A stretch of DNA of 64,000 bases from Nocardioides phosphati (GTDB taxonomy: Bacteria > Actinomycetota > Actinomycetes > Propionibacteriales > Nocardioidaceae): the NCBI RefSeq assembly GCF_014646375.1, contig NZ_BMNI01000005.1:170281-234280 (forward strand), read 5' to 3'. Below, one piece after another: positions 9,264 through 20,305 of the stretch. The notes beneath the pieces are model-generated. The model ran no database searches, was not told the DNA's origin, and saw only the letters and a list, made by a program, of their open reading frames with translations. Made by a program: the position numbers and the translations under genes. The stretch's first letter is position 1; each line of letters begins with the position of its first letter.

Positions 9264-9815
9264 ATGGATTCCGCGCACGTCGAGAGCGACCTCGTCAACA
9301 TCCTCTTCACCGAGGAGCAGATCCAGGCGAAGATCGCCGAGATGGCCCGCAAGATCGAGGCCGACTACGACGGTGAGGAGCTCCTCGTCGTCGGCGTCCT
9401 CAAGGGCGCGGTCATGGTCATGGCCGACATGGCCCGTGCGCTCAACCGCCACGTCGAGATGGACTGGATGGCGGTGAGCTCCTACGGCTCCGGCACCAAG
9501 TCGAGCGGCGTCGTCCGCATCCTCAAGGACCTCGACACCGACATCCAGGGCCGTCACGTGCTCATCGTCGACGAGATCATCGACACCGGCCTCACGCTGT
9601 CCTGGCTGGTCAGCAACCTCGCCAGCCGCGGCCCCAAGAGCGTCGCGATCGCCACGCTGCTGCGCAAGCCCGACGCCGTGGCCATGCCCGTCGACGTGAA
9701 GTACGTCGGCTGGGACATCCCCAACGAGTTCGTGGTCGGCTACGGCCTGGACCACAACGAGAAGTACCGCAACATGCGCGACATCGGCACCCTCGCGCCG
9801 CACGTCTACTCCTGA
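9264..9815 (+). CDS. hpt: Hypoxanthine phosphoribosyltransferase
   Basis: 183 residues, normal length. The PRPP-binding loop is VLIVDEIIDTGLTL, with VGVLKGAVMVMADM earlier and the C-terminal VGYGLDHNEKYRN. It salvages hypoxanthine and guanine to IMP and GMP with PRPP. A -10-like TAGGCT (9252-9257) is placed 6 nt before the ATG, so hpt probably has its own leaderless promoter although it lies between tilS and ftsH. Confidence 0.95.
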   Translation: MDSAHVESDLVNILFTEEQIQAKIAEMARKIEADYDGEELLVVGVLKGAVMVMADMARALNRHVEMDWMAVSSYGSGTKSSGVVRILKDLDTDIQGRHVLIVDEIIDTGLTLSWLVSNLASRGPKSVAIATLLRKPDAVAMPVDVKYVGWDIPNEFVVGYGLDHNEKYRNMRDIGTLAPHVYS

Positions 9816-9933
9816 CGGTCGCCGCTCCTCAGGGAACCCACGGGCCCTCACACTCGTTGCCGCTGACGTGTACCGTCGGTCCTCACTCATGACTTCCCGG
9901 TGAGGGCCGGGCAGCCGTCGTCGAAAGAAGCCT

Positions 9934-11906
<1,973 letters not shown>

Positions 11907-11910
<4 letters not shown>

Positions 11911-12524
11911 CGGACCCCATCAGTGCCGAGCTGCGCGACCCCGACGAGATCCCGGCGTTCGACCACGAGCGGGCGCAGGCGGCCGTGCGCGAGCTGCTTC
12001 TCGCCCTCGGCGAGGATCCTGACCGCGAGGGCCTGAAGGAGACCCCGGCCCGTGTCGCCCGGGCGTTCGCCGAGGTGACCGCCGGCCTGCGCCAGCGTCC
12101 GGAGGACGTGCTCACCACGACGTTCGACCTCGGCCACGACGAGATGGTCCTGGTCCGCGACATCGAGCTCTGGTCGATGTGCGAGCACCACCTGGTGCCG
12201 TTCACCGGCGTCGCGCACGTCGGCTACATCCCGTCGGAGACCGGGAAGATCACCGGCCTCTCCAAGCTCGCCCGCCTGGTCGACCTCTACTCCCGTCGCC
12301 CGCAGGTCCAGGAGCGGCTGACCACCCAGGTCGCCGACGCGCTCATGGAGATCCTCGAGGCCCGCGGCGTCATCGTGGTCATCGAGGCCGAGCACCTCTG
12401 CATGACCATGCGCGGCGTCCGCAAAGCCGGCGCCCGCACGATCACCTCCGCGATCCGCGGCCAGATGCACGACGCCGCCACCCGCAACGAGGCGATGTCG
12501 CTGATCATGCACGGCACGCGCTGA
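11907..12524 (+). CDS. folE: GTP cyclohydrolase I
   Basis: 205 residues. It catalyses GTP to 7,8-dihydroneopterin triphosphate plus formate, the first step of folate synthesis. Zinc ligands are visible in MCEHHLVPF and [11 protein letters not shown], with [29 protein letters not shown] core sequence intact. It starts at GTG 11907, overlapping the ftsH stop by 4 nt (GTGA), so translation is coupled to ftsH. It opens the folE-folP-folB-folK cluster. Confidence 0.95.
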
Positions 12525-12531
12525 GGCCGCC

Positions 12532-13377
12532 GTGCACGGGCACCCACTGCGGTACGTCGAGGGCCTCCCGCAGCCGGGCCGCGCCCTGGTGATGGGCGTC
12601 CTCAACGTCACTCCCGACTCGTTCTCCGACGGCGGCCGGTACGCCGACACCGAGCGCGCCGTTGCCCACGCACGGCGACTGGTCGCCGACGGCGCTGACC
12701 TGGTCGACGTGGGCGGCGAGTCCACGCGGCCCGGGGCCCAGCGCCCCAGCGCCGACGAGGAGCTTGAGCGCGTCGTCCCCGTGGTCGCCACGCTCGCGCG
12801 CGAAGGCATCCCGGTCAGCGTCGACACCATGCGCGCCCAGGTCGCCGAGGCAGCGGTCGGTGCCGGTGCCGTGCTGGTCAACGACGTCTCGGGTGGGCTG
12901 GCCGACGATGCGATGTTCGCGACGGTCGCCCGCCTCGATGTCCCCTACGTCCTGATGCACTGGCGAGCGCACTCCACGGAGATGCAGCGCCACACGGCGT
13001 ACGACGACGTGGTGGAGGACGTCTTCGCCGAGCTCGGCGAACGTGTCCGCGAAGCAGGCCGTGCGGGCATCACGCACAGCATCGCGATCGATCCGGGCAT
13101 TGGCTTCAGCAAGACCACGGCCCAGAACTGGGAGCTGCTGCGCCGGGTCGAGCGGTTCCACGACCTCGGTCACCCGGTGCTGGTCGCGACCAGCCGCAAG
13201 CGGTTCCTGGGCGAGTTGCTCGCCGGCGCCGACGGCGAGCGCCCGCCGGCGGAGCGCGACGCGGCGACCGCCGCGACCACCACGCTCGCAGCGACGGCGG
13301 GCGCCTGGTGCGTCCGTGTCCACGACGTCCGTTCCAGCGCCGACGCGGTCCGCGTCGCTGCCCGATGGGGAGGCTGA
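12532..13377 (+). CDS. folP: Dihydropteroate synthase
   Basis: 281 residues. Signature 1 is GVLNVTPDSFSDGG, signature 2 is DVGGESTRPGA, and the C-terminal region has SRKRFLGELL. It joins 6-hydroxymethyl-dihydropterin pyrophosphate to p-aminobenzoate to give dihydropteroate and is the sulphonamide target. GTG start 7 nt after folE; folB follows after 5 nt. Confidence 0.95.
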   Translation: MHGHPLRYVEGLPQPGRALVMGVLNVTPDSFSDGGRYADTERAVAHARRLVADGADLVDVGGESTRPGAQRPSADEELERVVPVVATLAREGIPVSVDTMRAQVAEAAVGAGAVLVNDVSGGLADDAMFATVARLDVPYVLMHWRAHSTEMQRHTAYDDVVEDVFAELGERVREAGRAGITHSIAIDPGIGFSKTTAQNWELLRRVERFHDLGHPVLVATSRKRFLGELLAGADGERPPAERDAATAATTTLAATAGAWCVRVHDVRSSADAVRVAARWGG

Positions 13378-13382
13378 GTCCC

Positions 13383-13754
13383 ATGTCCGACGTCCTGAGG
13401 ATCACCGGCATCGAGTGCTTCGGCCACCACGGCGTCTTCGACTTCGAGCGCCGCGAGGGCCAGCTCTTCGTCGTCGACCTCGAGCTGGGCATCGACACGC
13501 GCCCTGCTGCGGCCTCCGACGACCTCGCCGACACCGTCGACTACGGCACGCTGACGCTTGCGGTGAAGGATGCCGTCGAGCGTGACCCGGTCGACCTGAT
13601 CGAGACGCTCGTCCAGCGGATCGCCGACGTCTGCCTCTTGGCGGACAGGGTTGAATGGGCGACAGTGACAGTGCACAAGCCTCAAGCGCCGATCGACGCG
13701 ACGTACTCGGATGTCGCGCTCACCATCACCCGGAAGAGGAGCCAGAGCTCGTGA
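13383..13754 (+). CDS. folB: Dihydroneopterin aldolase
   Basis: 123 residues, normal for FolB. Family features are GIECFGHHGVFDFER near the N-terminus, VDYGTLTLAV in the middle and VTVHKPQAPI with the conserved Lys. It cleaves dihydroneopterin to 6-hydroxymethyl-dihydropterin and glycolaldehyde. It sits 5 nt after folP and overlaps folK by GTGA. Confidence 0.93.
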   Translation: MSDVLRITGIECFGHHGVFDFERREGQLFVVDLELGIDTRPAAASDDLADTVDYGTLTLAVKDAVERDPVDLIETLVQRIADVCLLADRVEWATVTVHKPQAPIDATYSDVALTITRKRSQSS

Positions 13755-14320
13755 CGGAGACCCCCAACCCGCACATCATCGACGCGGACACGCTGACGGG
13801 AGAGATGCACCCGATCCGCCGCGCGGTGATCAGCCTCGGTTCCAACCTGGGTGACCGCATGTCGGCCCTGCAGGGAGCTGTGGCAGCGCTGGCTGACACC
13901 CCCGACGTCTGGGTGACCTCCGTGTCGCCGGTCTACGAGACCGAGCCGGTCGACGCTCCCGACGGGTCCGACACGTTCCTCAACGCCGTGGTCCTCGCCG
14001 ACACCACGCTGCCGGCCCGCACCCTGCTCGACCGCGCCCTCGCGATCGAGGACGCCTACGACCGCGACCGCGACGTCGAGCGCAACGCCCCGCGCACCCT
14101 CGACGTCGACCTCATCGTGCTGGGCGATCGTCGCTCCGAGACCGTGGAGCTCCGCCTGCCGCACCCGCGAGCCAAGGAGCGCGCCTTCGTGCTGCAGCCG
14201 TGGTTCGACCTCGAGGCCGATGCGACGATCCCCGGCAACGGTCCGGTCAAGACCCTGCTCGAGTCGCTCGACACCAGCGGCATCGTCCGTCGCGACGACC
14301 TCACCCTCGAGATCGAGTGA
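13751..14320 (+). CDS. folK: 2-amino-4-hydroxy-6-hydroxymethyldihydropteridine pyrophosphokinase (HPPK)
   Basis: 189 residues. It carries SLGSNLGDR, the VYETEPV segment and the HPPK signature NAPRTLDVDLIVLGD. It transfers pyrophosphate from ATP to hydroxymethyl-dihydropterin, giving the FolP substrate. The GTG at 13751 overlaps the folB stop. About 25 residues precede the conserved IRRAVISLGSN, a short N-terminal extension common in actinobacterial HPPKs. The stop overlaps the next gene (GTGA). Confidence 0.94.
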   Translation: MTETPNPHIIDADTLTGEMHPIRRAVISLGSNLGDRMSALQGAVAALADTPDVWVTSVSPVYETEPVDAPDGSDTFLNAVVLADTTLPARTLLDRALAIEDAYDRDRDVERNAPRTLDVDLIVLGDRRSETVELRLPHPRAKERAFVLQPWFDLEADATIPGNGPVKTLLESLDTSGIVRRDDLTLEIE

Positions 14321-14817
14321 GCGACCGACCCTCGGGTCGGCCCTCCCGGCCGGACCGGGGGTCGATCCGGCCCACGACGCCCGCCGTTCCTGTCCTGACG
14401 GCGTGCGCGAGCCTCGTGCTGGGCTGGCTGCTGCGCCCGCTCGCGCTGTACGCCGGCCACGACGCGCCACGCGTCGGCTGGCTGCAGGTCGCCGTGATCG
14501 CCTTCCTCGCGCTCGTGCTCGCGGGCACGGCGTGGGTCACCTGGCGTGAGCTCCAGGTGCAGCGGGGCTGGCTCGAGCCGCACCATGCGGTCAATCGCCT
14601 CCTGATCGCGAAGTCCTGCGTCGTCGTCGGCGCGATCCTGGCGGGCGGTTACACCGGATCAGCCCTGAGCTGGCTCGGCATCGAGGGCGAGGCGGCCCTC
14701 GGCCACCTGCTCCGGGCGGGCAGCGCCGGTGTTGCTGGTGTGACCTGTGTGGCTGCTGCTATCTGGTTGGAACGCGCGTGTCGCGTCCGCGGCGACGACG
14801 AGGCCGACCTAGCCTGA
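14317..14817 (+). CDS. DUF3180 family membrane protein
   Basis: 166 residues with about four hydrophobic helices: VPVLTACASLVLGWLL, VAVIAFLALVLAGTAWV, AKSCVVVGAILAGGYTG and AGVAGVTCVAAAIWL. The position directly after folK and the GTGA overlap match the actinobacterial DUF3180 family (Rv3605c in M. tuberculosis, from memory). Function unknown. The first ~25 residues are a Pro/Arg-rich, hydrophilic cytoplasmic stretch. Confidence 0.8.
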   Translation: MSDRPSGRPSRPDRGSIRPTTPAVPVLTACASLVLGWLLRPLALYAGHDAPRVGWLQVAVIAFLALVLAGTAWVTWRELQVQRGWLEPHHAVNRLLIAKSCVVVGAILAGGYTGSALSWLGIEGEAALGHLLRAGSAGVAGVTCVAAAIWLERACRVRGDDEADLA

Positions 14818-14821
14818 TCGC

Positions 14822-15409
14822 ATGGCCACCTCCTCGTCCCGCCGTCGTCAGCGCAGCACCCGGCTCACCGTTGCCACCGTTCTGCTCGTGATCGCCGCGG
14901 TGGCCGTCGTCGGTGGCATCGCCTCCGGCACCTTCCTGCCCGTCGCCGCCGCTGCCGTCGTCGCGTTCGTGCTGGGTGCCGGCGCCACGAAGATCACCGC
15001 CACCGAGCTCGCGCAGTCGCGCCGCGAGGCTGCGGCCGACCGCGCCCGCCAGGCGCGGGAGTACTCCGAGCTCGCCGCGAAGCGCGCGAAGGAGAACGCC
15101 GAGTTCATCGCCGGTATGAAGACCCGCATCGCCGAGCGCCAGCAGCTGATCAGCGAGCTCGAGGAGCAGCTCGCCGGTGCTCAGCGCAAGGTCGCCGAGA
15201 CCACCCTCAAGCTGGGCCAGGAGGCGCGTCGCGCCGATCAGGCCGAGACCCGCCTGGTCGACGAGGGTCGCCGGCTCGACGATGCCGAGACGCGCGCCGC
15301 CGAGGCGATCGTGCTGGTTGCCGAGCTCGAGCAGGAGCTCGTCGACCTGAAGGCCGAGCTCCAGGCCTGGCACGACTCCGCCAAGGCGCCGAAGCGCGCG
15401 ACCGCCTGA
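14822..15409 (+). CDS. Membrane-anchored coiled-coil protein, function unknown
   Basis: 195 residues. After a basic N-terminus come two short hydrophobic helices (TVATVLLVIAAVAVVGGIA and PVAAAAVVAFVLGAGA). A long charged helix with heptad-like Glu/Arg/Ala/Leu runs from about residue 60 to 185, clearly a coiled coil on one side of the membrane. The ATG is 4 nt after the DUF3180 gene, but a -10-like TAGCCT (14810-14815) lies 6 nt upstream, so a separate leaderless message is possible. No family recognised; a structural or scaffolding role is a guess. Confidence 0.7.
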   Translation: MATSSSRRRQRSTRLTVATVLLVIAAVAVVGGIASGTFLPVAAAAVVAFVLGAGATKITATELAQSRREAAADRARQAREYSELAAKRAKENAEFIAGMKTRIAERQQLISELEEQLAGAQRKVAETTLKLGQEARRADQAETRLVDEGRRLDDAETRAAEAIVLVAELEQELVDLKAELQAWHDSAKAPKRATA

Positions 15410-15427
15410 GTCGACGCCAGGGACGCC

Positions 15428-16132
15428 CTACGTCCCGAGCAGTCGCTCCGCGATCGCCAGGTCGAGCGGTCCGGTGACCTTCATGTTCCGGTCGTCGCCC
15501 TCGACGACGTGCACCGCCACGTCGGGCAGGTAGCGCAGCACCACCGAGCAATCGTCGGTCGCGACGAACGCGGGATCCGCGAGCGCCACGTCGTACGCCG
15601 CCTGCAGGACGCCGGCGCGGAAGCCCTGCGGGGTCTGTGCCCGCCACAGCTCCGAGCGCGGCGGGACGTCCACGATCCGCCCGGAGACGTCGGTGCGGAG
15701 GATCGTGTCGCTCGAGCGCACCGCCACGCCGACCGCCGCGTGCGTGCCGAGAGCCGCCACGCAGTCGCTGATGATGCGGGCGTCGACCAGGGGGCGGGCT
15801 GCGTCGTGCACGAGCACGTCGGCGTCGCCGTGCCCCTGGGCGTCGAGCCAGCGCAGGGCGTTGACCGTCGAGTCGCTGCGTTCGGCGCCGCCCTCGATCA
15901 CGGCGAGGGTCCGGGGGTAGCTGCCGGTGACGACCTGCGCTGCATCCACGAAGCCGGGTGCCATGACGACCAGGACGCCCTCGATCGCCGGGTGGTCGTG
16001 CAGCGCCGCGAGGGAGCGTTCCAGGATCGTGCGACCGTGCAGGTCGGCGAACTGCTTCGGCATCCCGAGCCCTGCGCGCGCGCCGACGCCGCCCGCGAGC
16101 AGGACGGCGACGCAGGGCCGGGCACTCTCCAT
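15428..16132 (-). CDS. ispD: 2-C-methyl-D-erythritol 4-phosphate cytidylyltransferase
   Basis: 234 residues. The nucleotidyltransferase motif is LLAGGVGARAGLGMPKQF, with VLVHDAARPLV and the C-terminal DDRNMKVTGPLDLAIAE typical of IspD. It makes CDP-methylerythritol in the non-mevalonate isoprenoid pathway. The ATG at 16132 is directly before the conserved core; longer readings lack homology. No ispF follows within the unit: the gene ends 18 nt from the convergent coiled-coil gene. The first motif has Val where many IspDs have Ala/Gly (LAAGxGxR), a minor change. Confidence 0.93.
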   Translation of the reverse strand: MESARPCVAVLLAGGVGARAGLGMPKQFADLHGRTILERSLAALHDHPAIEGVLVVMAPGFVDAAQVVTGSYPRTLAVIEGGAERSDSTVNALRWLDAQGHGDADVLVHDAARPLVDARIISDCVAALGTHAAVGVAVRSSDTILRTDVSGRIVDVPPRSELWRAQTPQGFRAGVLQAAYDVALADPAFVATDDCSVVLRYLPDVAVHVVEGDDRNMKVTGPLDLAIAERLLGT

Positions 16133-16305
16133 GCGCTGAAGTCTGCCGTACCGCGTGACCCACCCCACCTCACGGACCGTTTCGCGCGCGGCAGGGTGCG
16201 GCGTACCGTTGTCCTGCAAGGAGTTCTCACAGCACACGTCTGGTACCCACACCGGCTCCCCTCGGGGAGTGGTCGGAGGGACTGGAACGAAAGGCTCGAA
16301 GACAC

Positions 16306-17247
16306 ATGACCGCATCCCTCCGGGTGGGCGTGATCGGCGCTGGTCGCGTCGGCGCCACCCTGGCGACCGCGCTGCGCGCCGCCGGCCACGAGATCGTCGC
16401 CGCTGCCGGTGAGTCGGCCGCCTCCCGCACCCGCATCGAGACGATGCTCCCCGGCGTCCCGGTCGAGAAGCCGACGGCGGTCGCGCGTGCCTGCGACGTC
16501 CTGCTGCTCACCGTGCCCGACGACATGCTCGGCAACGTCGTCTCGACGCTCGCCGACGCCGGTGCGCTCCGCGCCGGCCAGTACGTCGTGCACACCTCCG
16601 GCCGCCACGGTCTCGCCGTCATGGCGCCGGCCGTCCGCGAGGGCGCCCGTCCGGTCGCGCTGCACCCCGCGCTCACCTTCACCGGCACCGACGTCGACCT
16701 GCCGCGACTTCAGGGCTGCGTCTTCGGCGTGACCGCGGCACCGGCCGAGCACGCGATGGCCTCACAGCTCGTGGACGACCTCGGCGGCCGCATCATGTGG
16801 GTCCCCGAGGAGCGTCGCTCGCTCTACCACGCCTCTCTCGCCCACGGCGCGAACCACCTGGTCACCCTGGTCTCCCAGGCCATGGAGATGCTCGCTGCGG
16901 CTGGCGTCGGCGGTGAGGGCGGCGTCGCCCCGGCCGACACCCTGCGTCCGCTGCTCGAGGCTGCGCTCTCCAACGCCCTCGCCTACGGCGACGCGGCGCT
17001 CACCGGACCGATCGTCCGCGGCGACGTCGAGACCGTCCGTGCCCACCTCGTCGAGCTCGCGCGTGCCACCCCGCAGGACCTTCCGGCGTACGTCGCGATG
17101 GCGCGCGCCACGGTCGGTCGCGCGCTCGCCGACGGCCGCCTCGAGGGACGGCGTGCCGCCGAGATCCTCGTGCTGCTCGACGCGTCGAGTGCGCAGGTGG
17201 CTGGTCCGGGCGGCGTGTCCGCACTCGACGCCCAGGAGCAGCAGTGA
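16306..17247 (+). CDS. Rossmann-fold/DUF2520 protein, possible ketopantoate reductase-like enzyme
   Basis: 313 residues. An N-terminal NAD(P)-binding domain (VGVIGAGRVGATLATALRAAGH) is followed by the all-helical DUF2520 domain. Overall this resembles proC/ketopantoate reductase folds, with HTSGRHGL and HPALTFTG motifs of the family. It overlaps panC by 4 nt (GTGA) and precedes panC-panD, so a role in pantothenate synthesis, perhaps the ketopantoate-to-pantoate step, is a reasonable inference. No standard panE is in the window. AAAGG lies about 12 nt before the ATG. Confidence 0.8.
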   Translation: MTASLRVGVIGAGRVGATLATALRAAGHEIVAAAGESAASRTRIETMLPGVPVEKPTAVARACDVLLLTVPDDMLGNVVSTLADAGALRAGQYVVHTSGRHGLAVMAPAVREGARPVALHPALTFTGTDVDLPRLQGCVFGVTAAPAEHAMASQLVDDLGGRIMWVPEERRSLYHASLAHGANHLVTLVSQAMEMLAAAGVGGEGGVAPADTLRPLLEAALSNALAYGDAALTGPIVRGDVETVRAHLVELARATPQDLPAYVAMARATVGRALADGRLEGRRAAEILVLLDASSAQVAGPGGVSALDAQEQQ

Positions 17248-18182
17248 CCGCTCCCGTCCTGGCGAGCACCCGTGCCGAGCTCGCCGCCCTCCTCGCCGGC
17301 GCGCGCCGCGCGGGCAGGCCGGTCGGCTTCGTGCCGACCATGGGTGCGCTCCACGAGGGCCACGCCTCGCTGATGCGGGTCGCCCGTGAGCGCGTCGGCG
17401 ACGGCCCGGTGGTCGTCAGCATCTTCGTCAACCCGATGCAGTTCGGCTCCGGCGAGGACCTCGACCGCTACCCGCGCACCCTCGACGCCGACCTGGAGAT
17501 CTGCGGGGGAGAGGGCGTGGACATCGTCTTCGCCCCGAGCGTCCAGGAGATGTACCCCCACGGCGTCCCTGCGGCGGACAAGGAGCCCGACGGCGTCACC
17601 GTCGTCCCCGCGCCCGGTCTGGCCGACGTCCTCGAGGGCGCCGTCCGCCCCGGCCACTTCCGCGGGGTGCTCACGGTCGTGGCGAAGCTCTTTGGACTCG
17701 TGCGCCCCGACGTGGCCGTGTTCGGGCAGAAGGACTACCAGCAGCTCGCCCTGATCCGCCGGATGGCCGAGGACCTCTGCATGGGCGTCGAGGTGGTCGG
17801 TGCCGAGACGCAGCGCGACGCCGACGGCCTCGCGCTCTCCAGCCGCAACCGCTACCTCTCCGTCGAGGAGCGCGCGACCGCGCTCAGTCTCAGTGCCGCC
17901 CTGCGTGCTGCGATCGCCGCTGGTCCGGATGGCGTCCAGCTGGCGCTCGACGCCGCCCATGCCGTGCTCGCCAAGGAGAGTGGCGTGGATCTCGACTACC
18001 TCGTCATCACGCGCACGGATCTTGGCCGTCTCACGGACGACGCCGACCATCCTTTCCAAGGCGAGGCCCGCATCCTCGTCGCCGCCCGCGTCGGCACGAC
18101 GCGCCTCATCGACAACCTGCCGATCCAGATCGGAGCCTCGACCAGCACTGGCGGGGACTCCACCAACCAGGGAGACAACTGA
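17244..18182 (+). CDS. panC: Pantoate--beta-alanine ligase
   Basis: 312 residues. It contains [14 protein letters not shown], the HxGH-like nucleotide motif, then [32 protein letters not shown] and SSRNRYLS, all PanC hallmarks. It condenses pantoate with beta-alanine using ATP. GTG start overlapping the DUF2520 gene; the stop overlaps panD (TGATG). The last ~25 residues (after [11 protein letters not shown]) are a Ser/Thr-rich tail with no apparent role. Confidence 0.95.
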   Translation: MTAPVLASTRAELAALLAGARRAGRPVGFVPTMGALHEGHASLMRVARERVGDGPVVVSIFVNPMQFGSGEDLDRYPRTLDADLEICGGEGVDIVFAPSVQEMYPHGVPAADKEPDGVTVVPAPGLADVLEGAVRPGHFRGVLTVVAKLFGLVRPDVAVFGQKDYQQLALIRRMAEDLCMGVEVVGAETQRDADGLALSSRNRYLSVEERATALSLSAALRAAIAAGPDGVQLALDAAHAVLAKESGVDLDYLVITRTDLGRLTDDADHPFQGEARILVAARVGTTRLIDNLPIQIGASTSTGGDSTNQGDN

Positions 18183-18601
18183 TGTTCCGCACCATGATGA
18201 AGTCCAAGATCCACCGCGCCACCGTGACCCAGGCCGACCTGCACTACGTCGGCTCGGTGACCGTCGACGAGGACCTCCTCGACGCCGCCGACCTGCTTGC
18301 CGGCGAGCTCGTCCACATCGTCGACGTCACCAACGGCGCGCGCCTGGAGACCTACACGATCGCGGGCGAGCGTGGCTCCGGCGTCATCGGCATCAACGGC
18401 GCGGCAGCCCGCCTCGTGCACCCCGGCGACACGGTCATCCTCATCGGCTACGGCCAGATGACGACCGAGGAGGCGAAGGCCTACAAGCCGCACGTCGTCT
18501 TCGTCGACGCCGACAACAAGATCATGGCGACGGGCTTCGACCCGGCCGAGGCGCTCGCCGGCTCCGGACTCGTCCGCGGCGACACCGTCGCCGGCCGCTA
18601 A
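18182..18601 (+). CDS. panD: Aspartate 1-decarboxylase (pyruvoyl-dependent)
   Basis: 139 residues. The self-cleavage site Gly24-Ser25 is in [12 protein letters not shown]; Ser25 becomes the pyruvoyl group. Further family blocks are [24 protein letters not shown] and [13 protein letters not shown]. It makes beta-alanine for PanC. The start codon overlaps the panC stop by one base. The stop codon TAA is also the first part of a TAACCT -10 element for nadB. Confidence 0.96.
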   Translation: MFRTMMKSKIHRATVTQADLHYVGSVTVDEDLLDAADLLAGELVHIVDVTNGARLETYTIAGERGSGVIGINGAAARLVHPGDTVILIGYGQMTTEEAKAYKPHVVFVDADNKIMATGFDPAEALAGSGLVRGDTVAGR

Positions 18602-18610
18602 CCTGCCCCA

Positions 18611-20305
18611 ATGCAGTCCCACCAGTACGCCGGGATCCCCGGCCGCCTCAGCGCGCCGCCGCCCGGCTGGACGACACGCGCCGACGTGGTCGTCATCGGC
18701 TCCGGCATCGCCGGCCTCACCGCTGCGCTCCGGGTCCGTGCCGAGGCGCCGTCGCTGAGCGTCCTGGTGGTGACCAAGACCGTGCTCAACGCGGGCTCCA
18801 CCCAGTGGGCGCAGGGCGGCATCGCCGCGGCCCTCGGTGAGGGTGACACCCCCGAGGAGCACGAGGTCGACACCCTGGTGGCGGGTGCGGGGGCGTGTGA
18901 CCGCGAGGCGGTCCGGGTGCTCGTGACCGAGGGGCCCGACGCCGTGCGTGAGCTGATCGCGCTCGGCACCAACTTCGACCACCACGACGGGGTCCTCTCC
19001 CTGACCCGCGAGGGTGGCCACCACCGCGACCGCATCGCGCACGCCGGTGGAGACGCCACCGGCGCCGAGATCCAGCGCGCGCTGATCGCCGCCGTCGAGC
19101 TCGATCCGCGCATCGAGGTGATCCAGCACGCGCTCGCCGTCGACCTGCTGCTCGACGCAGCCGGTGCCGTCGCGGGCGTGACCCTTCACGTGCTCGGCGA
19201 GGGCCAGAAGGACGGTGTCGGTGCCGTCCACTGCCGCGCCGTGATCCTCGCCAGCGGCGGCCTCGGCCAGGTCTTCAACCAGACCACCAACCCGGCGGTC
19301 TCGACCGGTGACGGCATGGCGCTCGCCCTGCGCGCAGGTGCGGTGCTGCGCGACCTCGAGTTCGTGCAGTTCCACCCCACCGTGATGTACCTCGGCCCCG
19401 ACTCCCGCGGCCAGCAGCCGCTGATCTCCGAGGCGGTCCGCGGGGAGCATGCCTTCCTCGTCGACTGGGCCGGCAACCGCTTCATGCAGGGCCAGCACGA
19501 GCTCGCCGACCTCGCCCCGCGCGACGTCGTGGCCAAGGCGATCACCCGCCGCATGATCGAGGAGGGCAAGCCGCACATGTGGCTCGACGCCCGCCACCTC
19601 GGTGCGGAGTTCTGGGAGCGCCGCTTCCCGACGATCCTCGCCACCTGCCGGAGCCACGGCGTCGATCCGGTCGTGGACCTGATCCCCGTCGCTCCCGCCC
19701 AGCACTACGCCTCCGGTGGCGTGCTCACCGACCTCTTCGGCCGCTCCAGCATCGCCGGGCTCTACGCGACCGGCGAGGTCGCGTGCTCCGGCGTACACGG
19801 GGCGAACCGGCTCGCCTCCAACTCGCTGCTCGAGGGCCTGGTCTTCTCACGTCGCATCGCGGCGGTGCTGCCCGGCGAGCTCCGGCCGTGGTCGACGCCC
19901 GCCGTCGACGTCCGCCGGCCGGGCCTCGTCGACGAGTCGGTCCGTGCCGACGTGCAGCGCACGATGACCGAGCGGGTCGGCGTCCTCCGTTCAGCCGCCG
20001 GCATGGCCGAGGCCGCCGTCGCGCTCTCGTCGCTGCTCAAGGCCGGCGCCGGAGCGGTGGGCCCCGACCAGTGGGAGGCGACCAACCTCCTGGCGATCTC
20101 GACCGCCCTGGCCCAGGCCGCCAGCCGCCGTGAGGAGACCCGCGGGTCGCACTGGCGCGAGGACTTCCCCGAGCGTGACGACGCACGGATGGCCGGCCAC
20201 TTCGACACCGTCCTCACCGGCGGAGAGCTGGTCACCGTCTTCCGCCCGTCCCCGGCCACCGACGACGTCGTGGTCGCCGCCGCACACCCCACAACGGAGC
20301 ACTGA
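18611..20305 (+). CDS. nadB: L-aspartate oxidase
   Basis: 564 residues. FAD-binding motif VVVIGSGIAGLTAALR near residue 30, STQWAQGGIAAAL, the FQFHPT-type motif VQFHPTVMY and GVHGANRLASNSLLEGL, all typical of NadB within the succinate dehydrogenase flavoprotein family. It oxidises L-aspartate to iminoaspartate. Its usual partner NadA (quinolinate synthase) is not in this window. -10-like TAACCT at 18599-18604, 6 nt before the ATG, suggests leaderless transcription in addition to read-through from panD. TGATG overlap with nadC. Confidence 0.94.
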   Translation: MQSHQYAGIPGRLSAPPPGWTTRADVVVIGSGIAGLTAALRVRAEAPSLSVLVVTKTVLNAGSTQWAQGGIAAALGEGDTPEEHEVDTLVAGAGACDREAVRVLVTEGPDAVRELIALGTNFDHHDGVLSLTREGGHHRDRIAHAGGDATGAEIQRALIAAVELDPRIEVIQHALAVDLLLDAAGAVAGVTLHVLGEGQKDGVGAVHCRAVILASGGLGQVFNQTTNPAVSTGDGMALALRAGAVLRDLEFVQFHPTVMYLGPDSRGQQPLISEAVRGEHAFLVDWAGNRFMQGQHELADLAPRDVVAKAITRRMIEEGKPHMWLDARHLGAEFWERRFPTILATCRSHGVDPVVDLIPVAPAQHYASGGVLTDLFGRSSIAGLYATGEVACSGVHGANRLASNSLLEGLVFSRRIAAVLPGELRPWSTPAVDVRRPGLVDESVRADVQRTMTERVGVLRSAAGMAEAAVALSSLLKAGAGAVGPDQWEATNLLAISTALAQAASRREETRGSHWREDFPERDDARMAGHFDTVLTGGELVTVFRPSPATDDVVVAAAHPTTEH

